Shown piece after piece: positions 37,601 to 50,100 of a stretch of 64,000 bases of DNA. How positions within the stretch are numbered: position 1 is the first letter of the stretch; every line of letters starts with the position of its first letter. Below the pieces are notes generated by a model, which had not been told where the DNA came from, searched no databases, and was given only the letters and a program-made list of their open reading frames with translations. A program made the position numbers and the translations under genes. Origin of the DNA: Aphidius gifuensis (taxonomy: Eukaryota > Arthropoda > Insecta > Hymenoptera > Braconidae); assembly GCF_014905175.1 (NCBI RefSeq), contig NC_057790.1, positions 27,058,469 through 27,122,468 of the forward strand. Reading direction: 5' to 3'.

Positions 37601-38387
37601 TTAAATATGCCTAATTATCAAGGCAATCTTGAGTCAAACATCAAACTGCCCCTGGCGTCGGTGATGTCAGCAAATTTAAACTGTAACAAATGGGTGTCAC
37701 ACTATTACAAATCTCATAATATACAGAACGACTCTGTATATTACTGATTGGCATCAATTTTTTACTGATTTTTTAAATCCTCTTTTTTTAAATAGTAAAA
37801 AGTAAAATGAAAAATTTATTCCCAAGCTTCGATAAGAAATAATTTTTCCTATTTTCTTTATTTAAAAAATTATTTTTTAAATTAATTTTTGTTTTATTAA
37901 ATTGAATTGACTTGACAGAATTTTTAAAAAATTGAAATTATATTTTCAAATAATAATTCAATTCTTGTTACATTTTTTTTTATTTTAAAAATTATTTTCA
38001 ATCGATTTTTGTCTAATTTACTTTAAATTGAATTTGCCAAAATTTTGATTGAAAATTTCATTGAATTTTTAGATGATTTATTGTAGAAAAAAAAAAAATT
38101 TCCATCGAACAGAATTAATTAAAAATTAAATTTTCTAAATAAAAACATAATTTTAATCATTTTCGTTCGATGAGTTATTTGCAAATCCTAATATAAAAAG
38201 GACAAACATCATCGGTCTTCCGGACATTTGATTGGTCATTGTTTTTTTCTCACTTACTCTCATACAAATTTCTTTCTGTTTGCCTTTTTCTATTATTTTT
38301 TTATTTATTTCGTTAGCAACGAAAAAACAACAAAAAAAAGCGAGTAAACAAAATTTTTTTTGATATTTTTTTTTTTTAAATTGACAT
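34637..38387. other. Gene-poor stretch
   Basis: AT-rich, with microsatellite-like runs. Less AT-rich blocks at 34960-35300 (including a pyrimidine-rich (TTTCTC)n-like run near 35190) and 37420-37750 hold no recognisable coding sequence. Confidence 0.45.
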
Positions 38388-39545
38388 ATTAAGCTAGCAC
38401 AACTTTTTTAATAATCATCGGATCTCGATGTAATTGGGCTTAAAATTTCGTGCGAATTATGTGTTTTTTATGTGTGGAAAAATAAATTTTAAAGAAAATT
38501 TTTTTTTTATTTTTTACATTTTTTTAAAAAATTCCAATATTAAGCTAGCACAACTTTTTTAATAATCATCGGATCTCAATGCAATTGGGCTTAAAATTTT
38601 GTGCGAATTATGTGTTTTTCATGTGTGAAGAAATAAATTTGAAAGAAAATTTTTTTTTTATTTTTTAAATTTTTTTTTAAAATTCAAATATTAAGCTAGC
38701 ACAACTTTTTCAATAATCATCGGATCTCGATGCAATTGGGCTTAAAATTTTGTGCGAATTATGTGTTTTTTATGTGTGAAGAAGTAATTTGAAAGAAAAT
38801 TTTTTTTTTATTTTTTACATATTTTCTATATTTTTTAAAAAAATTGACATATTAAGCTAGCACAACTTTTTTATTAATTATTAGATCTTGATGCAATTGG
38901 GCTTGAAATTTTGTGCGAATTATGTGTTTTTTATGTGTGAAGAAATAAATTTGAAAGAAAATTTTTTTTTTTATTTTTTATATTTTTTTAAAAAAATTCA
39001 AATATTAAGCTAGCACAACTTTCTCAATAATCATCGGATCTCGATGCAATTGGGCTTAAAATTTTGTGCGAATTATGTGTTTTTTATGTGTGAAGAAATA
39101 AATTTGAAAGAAAATTTTTTTAAATATTTTTTTTAAAATTGACATATTAAGCTAGCACAACTTTTTTATTAATTATTAGATCTTGATGCAATTGGGCTTG
39201 AAATTTTGTGCGAATTATGTGTTTTTTATGTGTGAAGAAATAAATTTGAAAGAAAATTTTTTTTTTATTTTTTACATTTTTTTTTAAAAATTCAAATATT
39301 AAGCTAGCACAACTTTCTCAATAATCATCGGATCTCGATGCAATTGGGCTTAAAATTTTGTGCGAATTATGTGTTTTTTCTGTGTGAAGAAATAAATTTG
39401 AAAGAAAATTTTTTTAAATATTTTTTATATTTTTTTTTAAAATTGACATATTAAGGTAGCACAACTTTTTCAGTAAACATTCAATCTTGATGTTATTAGA
39501 CTAAAAATTACGTGTGAATTATGTGTGATTTATGTGTAAATAAAT
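38388..39545. repeat. Tandem array, ~150-base unit, eight copies, dimeric sub-structure
   Basis: The word TTAAGCTAGCACAACTT recurs near 38390, 38543, 38692, 38851, 39005, 39147 and 39300, and once as TTAAGGTAGCACAACTT near 39453. Each unit has a conserved ~100-base core (through GGGCTTAAAATTTTGTGCGA and ATTATGTGTTTTTTATGTGT) and a poly-T/poly-A spacer of variable length. Copies 4 and 6 share ATTAATTATTAGATCTTGAT. Copies 5 and 7 share CTCAATAATCATCGGATCTC, and copy 3 nearly so. Copy 8 is the most diverged. Confidence 0.95.
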
Positions 39546-41545
39546 AAATTTAAAAAATTTTTCGTCAATTTATTTATTCTTTTTTTTTTTTATGACAATA
39601 CTTGTGTTTATAAAATCAATGAACAATGAACCTTTTAGAAGGTATAGATACAGGCGCGCGTAGCGCGCCAATGTGCTCGTGTTATAAATTTTACTACAAA
39701 AAAAAAAATAAATTAGATGAAAAATTTGTATCAAGAGAAGTATTTGATTGTTACATGGATTTTGTTTTTGATTATTTTGAAAAACTTTGTGGTTGAATAT
39801 AAATGTAATTCTATATATATTCATATTCATCAGGAACAAATAACAATTCAATTTTCAAAAGGTATAATTTGTAAAACGATGGTTTACAAATCGATTTTTG
39901 AGTATGGCTACTGTGTTGTCGGATGTATATCTTTTGTGGCCTTTCTGTGGGCGTATATTTCCTCATACCAATTTTCACCCCCTACCAAGGCCCCAAGCTA
40001 AAAACGCCAACTGGTTACGATACATTTTAACGAATATATACTAAAATCTAAATTGTTATATACCGCAGTTATTCTCAGTTAACAATTTTATTTTCATTCA
40101 TATATAAAAAAGGAAAAAAAAAAAAAATTGATAGACAATTACTTATAAACGAAACTATGAAGCAATGAGTAGCCGGAAATTTGCGGAATGAAAATAAAAA
40201 AAAAAAAAAAAACAAAATGTAATATGTAACAAAAGATATTGTGGTATAGATTATAACAATTCTCCTAGAAATGACAAAAAAAAAACTAAAAATATATATT
40301 TACAATTGTGGTGATTCGTGACGGAAGTGGTTTTTTTTTTTTTTTTTTCTAAATTTTTATTGTTATATTTACTTTATATAAAGTACAAAATTTTTTGGTT
40401 ATTGTTTATATTGTCTCAATATCCTATATCCTCTTCGAGTGATAGTCTCATCAAAGATATTATCAAATGAATTACTCTGAATGATTGTTGTTATTAAATT
40501 TAAATAAACAATTGTTGCTCAACTAAAACATAATAATTTCTACGGAGAAATTAAATAAAGAAATTAATCTATTTATGTTAAATATTATTTTTTTTTTTTA
40601 AGACAATTACGTGTGTTAAATTCTGGTTTTTAAGTGCAACTAATTATGTGACTTTTGGTTTAGGGGTTGTACCGTGTGTCAAGTTAAAATTTCAGTAATT
40701 TAATGCACGTGACTTGATATAAATATACTCTCAATATTTAATAATTTTTAATTGTTGATAGCCTAAATATTATAAAAACAATTTTTATGTTTTAATTTGA
40801 TGAATAAATAAAAGCTCTATATATATTTTTTTTTTTAATTTATAGTCACTCCCGGAAAAAAAAATTTAAAACAGTCGAGTCACTTTCATTTTTTTTTTCC
40901 ACATTTATACAAATTATCTAGTCAACTATTTGGTATATATAATATAAATGACTGAGTACATAAATTAATACATGACATTTGAGTTTAAACTTGGACAATT
41001 TGTTTCGTTGACTTATTGAGTGCTTCTTCTTCCTCCTTATACTCTGCAGCTTCTGCACATTTGTGTTGGTAAATTTAACTCTCTCTTTGATACACCACAA
41101 AATAAATAATAATAATATCAAAAATACAAGCAACCCCTTAAAATAATCAAGCTACTGCTACTGTGGTTTCAATATGTACCAAATAATTTAAATTGCAACA
41201 TAATATAATAAGACAAAAAACAACGTCAATCAGTATACAATCACATAAAAAAATATTTGATAAACAAGATACAAAAATAGTCAATGGTGCTGATGATAAG
41301 TAGGCTGACTAAAGCTCCTGTATTATCAAGAGAATAAAATAAAAAAAAAAAAATATTTATTTTAGTATATTTGAGCTTGATTTTAATGCTGTGAAAAGTT
41401 GAGAATCACTGCATGATTTCTCGCCATGTTCTTTATCAAGATATTTCATTGGTTGAATCATTCAACGAGAGTGTTCACGATTGGTTGTAATTTGAAACAC
41501 GCCTCCGATATGCCAGCCTCTCTTCAAGTACTTGATACTACAGAG

Positions 41546-41580
<35 letters not shown>

Positions 41581-42196
41581 TTGGTACTCTGATGATGATC
41601 TACACAAACAAACTCACAATACAACTAGCTCAAATACCCTCATGTAACTAACTACATATACATTTGGAAGGGATGCTTTTAAAATATATATACGTGTATT
41701 TGTGTTTGTGTGTGCGCGCGCGTTCCTATTTATGTATTCTACCCCGTAAAAATTATAACGGCGTCCAACAGTCGTCTGGCTGTTCGTGGCATTTACCTAC
41801 TATTAGTTTACAACTAGTGCACGTTTGCAGGATCCACAAACAACACGTTCCACTTAATTATTAAATTTATAAAATTATTTTTTTTATTTTATTTATTTTT
41901 AATTTTTTTTTTTTTTTTCATAAAATTATATTTGTTTATAATTAATTTGAATTATAATTATTATTTTTTGTTTAAAGACATTAACGTGCCTGTAATTGGA
42001 TTTGTGAATAATTGATAAATTTGATATTATTTTTGTTGTTTTTTATATAACAATAAGTGATAAGTACTGTGTCAATGGATATAGTGAATATATAAATTAT
42101 ATATTATTTAAAATGAACTAGATGAATGTAATAATTGAGTGATTTATATAACAAGTGAATTAATTAGAATATATTTATAATAATAAATTTTAAGTG
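39546..42196. other. 5' flank of Rx
   Basis: No confident gene. It holds a GC palindrome at 39653-39669 and a (CT)n run at 41549-41576. The block at 41400-41850 is less AT-rich than its surroundings, directly upstream of the Rx start, and is a candidate for promoter, 5' UTR or enhancer. A 94-residue frame at 39717-40001 has no recognisable domain. Confidence 0.45.
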
Positions 42197-45100
42197 ATGG
42201 AGTCACAACAGATTGTTGAGACATCATCGCAAAATAGCCAAGATTTGGTGATACCAAAACCGGCAAATAGCATACCGAGACACAGTATTGATGCCATATT
42301 GGGTCGTGGACAAAAAAGAAAACATCAAGATATGGAAGAAACAACGAGGGATCCACAAGAAAGCACTGGTAATTTTTAAATATTTTTTCTATACTTGAAG
42401 AGAGCATCTTAAATCATCTCAATAAATTTATTAAATAATGTATGACTTAAAATTGACCCTAATCACTGAAAAAGAAAAAAAGAAAATTTAATTTATTGGC
42501 AATATATATTTAAAAAAAAAAAAGGCTAGTATTAAAAATAATAAAGTTATTTTACACACACCTTGAGTAGATGTATCCTGTTAATTTTTTTGAGGCTTGA
42601 TAAAATATATAGAAAAAAAGAGAAAAAAGGGTCCGACGGCGGTGATTTAAATAGATTAACCTATACCATTATAAGTACATAAAAAAATCATATATATAAA
42701 TTATTAAATTGTGGACACCCGAAGCTTACTAAATTTTTAAAAAATAAAATATACAAACATGCAGTCAACACACACACGAATAATCAAGTGGCTTATTTAT
42801 TTATACAACTACAAATAACACAATTAATCACAGCGATAATCAAAATTAGAAGAACAACTACGCGCGTGTCTAGATTATCAACACAATGTGTGTGTGTGTT
42901 TGTGTGTGTTTAAATTTATATATAAATTTATCTAAAACAATGAAAATTTAGGCCGGAACTATTCAGCAATGGGGTTGTAAATAATTCATATTTAATTAAG
43001 CTCGCGAGTTGAACCAAGATTTTTATCTTTTTTATATTTTTTATTATTATTACAGTAAAGATGAGGGGGGTTTTAAAATGAGTTAAAACTTAAATAAAAA
43101 AATATAAATAGCTTGTCTCATTTTTTAAATCAACACGAACTCGTGTATATATTAAAAGCGTGCACACATGAAAAAATTAAAATTATAATATTTAAATAAA
43201 ATGAACCAAGTTTTATAATTAAATTATTATTTTTTTATGTTTAAATATAGCTATATGAATTTTTTGATATATTTAAAATGGGTTTTTAATTTTTTTAACG
43301 TTTATAAAATATATATTAATATAGGAAATGATAAAAGGTGTGCGTGATTGTTTTAAAATAAAATTAAAAGAAATATTTGTTTTTATTTATTTTTTTTTTT
43401 TATGGATAGTATTGTAAAATACGCACTGTGCATGTTTGATTGTATATATGTATTTTGTATTCGGATGCAGACTCGTGGCAATGTCAGTATATAATTGGAA
43501 AATCGTTATTATCGTGGTTGCAATCTACGCCAAAGGGGTTATAATAGGGAGTAAATGAAGAGAGTAAATGATTATGTGAGAAGGACAAAAAACCTCGACT
43601 CTGAGGAACATATTGTACAATCAAATATTATGCGCGCGTTTATATCGTTGTCAATGTGTATTTGGAATATTATTTATGTACTTTGACCAAAGTTAATTAA
43701 CTCATATATTTAATTATAATATCAAACAAAATTTATCATTAAATGTTTTTCTCTTTTTGTTTTTTCAATTTTTAATTTATTAATAATTAAAAAACATCAA
43801 ACATTAGGTAAAAATAAAATGAAATTGATTATTCAAATTATTAATTAATTTATTTATTATTTTTTTAATTATAAAAAATTATCAGAAAGGCTTATATACA
43901 TAAACAAATAGGCATTTAAAAAAAAAATAATGTCATTTAAATTTCATCAATTTACTATTTTTTTTAATTAATAAAAAAATATAAATTAGAACGTATTGAT
44001 ATTTACAATTACACACAGTTGAATAATTAATTTCCATATTTAAATTTACCACATAATTAAAAATGAATAAATAAATAATATTATTGGCTTTTTATTTAAT
44101 GAAATTATATATATTTTTTTTTTTTTAAATTATAAACCTCAAGCATTTGCATAATAAATAATAAACTTGCTGTTAAAATATATAATATATTTAAAAAGTA
44201 TATAATAAAACCAGTCTGTTCCAATATATTTATCATCAGGAATATAAACATTAAAATAATCAAGACACAAGTGAATCGGTCTCACCATCAAAAAGTTAAA
44301 TTGACGTGTCTACTAATGGATCGTGTGTCCTGCCTCATTCCATCTCATCCACCAAAGATTTTACACCTTTTTTTTTTTTTTTTTTCTTCTTCATCATCAT
44401 CGTCATCCCTCACTTATCTTATTTCATTTTTTTTTCAATTTTTTATCCACACTTTCTTCGAGGCCTTTTCACTCAATCTAAATCTCAAAATTCTTTCACT
44501 TAAAAAATACATAATACATTATCAATAATTTTTATAAATTTAAAATTATTATTTTTATTTAAATTTCAACATGTACGGTATATTAAATTGCATGCAGACA
44601 AACTCAGGTGTCTTTGGCACATATACATTTAATTATTTACCATATACACAAAATTTAAAAAAAGGGTGATTTTGTTCGCGTGACACTTGCATCAAGCCGC
44701 CAAGCAATTATGTGTTTTTTTTTTTTATCCTCAAATTTGTATGTATCTTATTTATTTTTAATACACAACTAACACTCCAATATACTGTTTAATATTGCAC
44801 CCAAATTATTTAATGAAAACTTAAAAATACAATATGAAAAAAATAAATAAAATTATATACAGAAAAACAAGGTGCACGGAAGTAGACGCTTATACACGTG
44901 ATAGTAGTAGTTAATATGTATATATTTAATAAAATTATTTTATATGCGACTAGTCATCATGTATTGTATATCAGGCATCAGGCAATGTTGTTGTTTTTAT
45001 TTTTTTTTTTCAACATGATAACACTACATAACTGCAGTTATTAATCAGATAGCTAAATATATTTTCAACTCTTTATTTGATCGTTTTAATTTGATAAAAA

Positions 45101-47122
45101 AAAATGAATCTAACAGTATTAACTTGAAAATAATATAATTTTATAAATTAGAATTATATAAAAAAAATAACGTTAAATATTTTGGTTGCTAGGACACGAG
45201 ACTTATATATTTAAAAAAAAAAATACAATAAAAAGTATATGATGGATAATAAAATACATCAGAGACGGTAGAAGGTGGTACGCGAAATTTCCGACTGCAT
45301 CATATGCCAATGAAATCGATCGATCACTATGTATAAGCTGCACATAAAATCTTTCTCTCAATTTGTCTATTTATTTATGTGTAGGCATCAGGATAAAATA
45401 GTACATAGTTAAAGCTATATATAAAGAGAGAGAGAGAGATGATAATGATGAAATTTATTACTGTTAATGAGCAAATAATTTGATGATATATGTGCATATA
45501 CGATGCGACCAAAATCACGAATGATTTAAACGAATTACCGTTTTGATCAAAGCTCGTCAACACAAATTATATATACACAAGTGTTATCATCAAGTATGTT
45601 ATACTTAATACTTTGACAAGATCATATATTCACATGTATTTGGAGTATGTATACATGTGGATATGACATATCTATTCGTCGTTTTGACTTCATTAGTGAC
45701 GATTAATCAAAACTGCACATGTATAACACATCTCCAGATCGACGACATTTATATACATGCATATTATTTTGTTGTGTATTGGTGTTGTTTATCAATTGGA
45801 ATACAAAATTGACTGATGAGTGCAATACTGATTGGTTTATTAATTATACGAGCACTCCGATGAGTGTCAGATATATTATTATTTACTCAATTTTCCTTAT
45901 TTTCATATTTACACATTTGTAATGTGATGATATAATGAAAATTGAGTAATTGTATATATTCTATGTATTTATTAAATTTTCATAAATATTTATTGATCTA
46001 ATATATATTTGTTAAACTACAGGAAAATTAGCTAGATAAATTATTTTATTTTATTTTTTTCACATGCGCACGCGTTATTTATTAATTCAGCGATGCCGCC
46101 ATAAAGATATTCTAATAAAGCTACGTGCACGCCATTAAACAATTAAATTATATTAACCGGTAATGATAACAAGCAATGAGCCACAATTGCACTAATTATT
46201 AATATTATTATTATTATTATTAAAAGTAGCCATAGCTATTTGTTTAACAAAAAAAATAAAAAGATTTTTGATCAACAATTTAAATTATAAATAAAATTTA
46301 ATTATTTGTATATTATTTTTTGTTAATTTATTGTTGTAAAATATTAAATAAAATTAAATATTATTATTGTTGAAAAATAAAATTTTATATATTATAAATA
46401 ATAACGACAAGTTAATAAAATTGATTTATTAAATTGAGCCGGATTTACTTATCGATCATGGCTATAAATTAGATTGAAATATAATATCTTTCATATACAT
46501 AAATTAATTTTTATAAAATATAAATAATAACAATGATAATAAAGAGGATTAATTATTGTATGTAACAATATACAATATATAACAGTGAATATGATAAAAA
46601 AACTTGATGACAGCTTAATAACTTTTTTTTTTTTTTTTTTTTTGTGTAATAAGCAAAATAAAATTAATATAAATTGTCATTAAAAATGTAATATTATTAG
46701 CTTGTTAATATGTTAAATTTAAGTACACTTGATCTTGTGAAAAAGTATTTTTATGTTGCATTTAATGGCTTATTTAAACGGTAATATATATAATTATATG
46801 AAAATGTGTTTTAGCTTGAGTCAAGATACGAGTGATATGATGAAGAAAGAAAAAAATAAAAAATAAAATTCAAAAGACAAGTTGAAAATAATAAGAATAT
46901 AAAATAAGGTCCATAATCCTCTTTTGGGCTTTGATGGCGGTGAGCTAAACCTTCTGTTTGACGGCCTCATCTCCATCAGTCTTTTATTTATTATTTTTTT
47001 TTTTATTCTTTTGCTCTCAATATTTTTTTTCTCTACCTTTATATACATGTAGGTATAGTCAATATAATAATTAATAAATTCAAACAATTTATCAATAGCA
47101 ATATAAAAAATAATTAAAACTC

Positions 47123-47153
<31 letters not shown>

Positions 47154-50100
47154 ATAATATCGGTAATCAAATTGCGTGTCTATTAAAATATTCAAACCTA
47201 AATCCATTACACTAATATATTTAATCTTCAATCAGTAGCCTTCAATCTTTCAAAGTGAAAAAAATAAAATAAAATAAACTAGTGGCTTTTGAAAAATATA
47301 AATATAGATATATTTAAATGATATGATTTTTTTCAAAGTCATTTTTTTAAGCAGCTAAATATTATTATAAAAAAAAAAAAAAAAAACTTTGACTTAATTT
47401 TTGTCGAATAATTATGAAGCTGATTTTGTAATAAAATGACAGCAAGATTCGATCAAATGTCATACGCACGAATATTGTGATAAACTTAATTGGAATGGTT
47501 AGCTTTCAAAACCACATACTAATTATTTGTTATATATATATTATTCGATAGAAACTGTGTGCATTGATTTAGGGGGGAAAAGAGAGGCACATGTCATAAA
47601 CACATTTTCAACTAATAATTCAAGTTAATAATTCAAGTTAATTTATTGTCAAAACAATTTGTGGTTACAATTAATTTACAACAAACAATATTATTATTAT
47701 TGTTAATATTTTATTTATTTAATCAATTTTTAGGTGAAAATAGTTGCAATTCAACGGGTGGTGGAAGTGATGAGGAACTTATTAATTCACAATGTGATGA
47801 TGGTATAATATCAGATGGTAATAATAGTAAGAAAAAACATCGACGTAATAGAACGACATTTACAACTTATCAACTTCATGAACTTGAACGAGCATTTGAA
47901 AAATCACATTATCCAGATGTATATTCACGGGAGGAGCTTGCAATGAAAGTCAATTTACCAGAAGTTCGTGTACAGGTAATTAATAATTATATTAAGCTCA
48001 ATTTATGTTTTAAAAATATTATTCAAGATGAAATAAAGCTGCGAGTGTTGAATAAAATATTCAAGGCTGTTGCGAATTTATAATGCTTGATTGATTTGAA
48101 AAAATAAAAAAACGGAATTATCATTGGCACCGGTACGGGAAATACGGAGACAGTTTATGATATTTATATGATCATCGAGTGTTCACCGTAAGTTTTCCGA
48201 AAATTTGTATGAATTTGCCAGGAGACGGTGTCAATAGCACCACCGTTAAAAAAATATGAAATTATTTTTATTCAATATCTCTATTTGAATTATATTAATA
48301 TAAAATTGAGAATTTTATTAATTTATTTAGTGCAGTGTACCATTTTAATATTATAATACAATGTAAAGTACAATAAATTTATAAATTCGCGTGCCTTCAA
48401 TTATTGATTATTCAATATACATAAACTATATAGTAGTTACATTCAAATAATAGTCATGAGTATTGTAATATAATCAGCATCACTGTTTTGTAGTAGATAA
48501 TGAAGTTTTTTCTTTGGAACTGCCAACTGATAATTTATTGGATTGTGCTTCGATAATTTTACATTTCTATTGCAACAAATCATAAAATCATTTATTTTAT
48601 TTTATTCTTATAATTTTGCAATATTACAATATTATAAAAAAAAATAAAATAAATAGTTTTATGATTTGTTGGCAACAAATAAATGAATAAAAAATAAAAA
48701 AAAAAAATATATATATATAAGTCAAGGACACCCTGCAAAAGAAGACCAGCACAAAACAAATGAGTAATAATAGTTTGGACTAAAAGTGTAATTAAAATTT
48801 TTTAATTGAATTTTCCGTTTAGTATTATTTTCATTCTTCTGTTCTTTCATCAAGCAAAATTTTTCAGGTGTAGATATATATACATTTTAGTGCGGTCTTG
48901 TGTGTTTGTGTGTACTTAGTATATATATTTTTTTTTCTGTTGCTTTTCATTATAACGCATCACGAAAACCAGACTTTTTCCAATTTTCACAAAGTCAAGT
49001 GACTCGTCGAGTCGTCGGACTGTTTGCTCGTTTATTTTGTCCGCGTTTATACTTGATGTGACTAACCCCGTGGGTACAACTAATCCCTTAAGCTTATTAC
49101 TTTATAAAAAGAAAATAATAAAACTTCAATCTACCGCAATATACATGTATATTATTATTTTTTTATTTTCATTCGTGGATAACATGAGAAGTAGCAGCAT
49201 AATTTCATTATTTTTAATTGACAACAGAGCGTGCAGAGTGTCAATCAGTTTTATCGGATTTAAACAAATGACATGCGCGCAAATAAATATATAAAGAAAT
49301 AAAATAAAACAACAACCACTTGACTTGAAAAAAATGAAAAAACTTGTTGAAAACAAAGAAAAGATGATGCTAATGACTCTTGATTAAATGACTATTATTA
49401 TTATATAATGGAAAACAAAAGTTAATTCAATGATTAGTTAGATATCCGTCGTAGTGATGTTGTTGATGTTGTTGGTGTTGGTGGTGTTGGTAACAAAGAG
49501 AGAGAGAGAGAGAGAAGGACATGCAATAAACAACAGCACGAGCCATAAACCAGATGGCTTCTGTTTACGGCGTTTGCACAAACGATTCAATGATCGGTTT
49601 GTTATCAAATGACTGGCATGACACGAACACTTTCCATTAAATCACTAGTTATATACTCAATCTATATAAACCTACCTGCATGAATATATTTCCGTAACAC
49701 GAAACCCTAATTTATTCTGAATCACTCGTATACCTATATACATAAATCTATTCTCCATTATCACCATTTCCACCACCATCACCTCCATCAACATCAACAT
49801 CAACTACCACAGACACAAAGTGATAATTTGTAAAAGCTCGCGATGCGCCCGCGCATCTCATATTCGCAGCAATATATAAATATATTGACACGCGCATAAC
49901 AATCATCATCATCATATATTTTTAAGCAACGCCTTCTATATATTATTTTCTATATTTAATAAATAATTTTATATATAGAGGCAACACACACATATACATA
50001 AAAGGTATTTGATTAAAAATCAGTTTTAAAAGCTTGGCATTATTATTGAGCAACTCGTGATGCTTTGAGGTAATATCATATAATATCATATATATAGTCG

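Noticed and set aside
38388..39545. CRISPR-like regular spacing
   Set aside because: Units are long direct repeats without unique spacers, in a eukaryotic genome; it is a tandem satellite-type array.
39717..40001. 94-residue frame with a hydrophobic start
   Set aside because: Looks faintly like a signal-anchored small protein but has no family features or clear promoter; the length is expected by chance in this window.
47646..47733. Upstream extension of the Rx homeobox exon with its own Met
   Set aside because: A TTTTTAG acceptor at 47733 joins in phase with the Rx exon carrying the octapeptide, so this stretch is intron. The extension past 47975 is likewise intron after a GTAATT donor.
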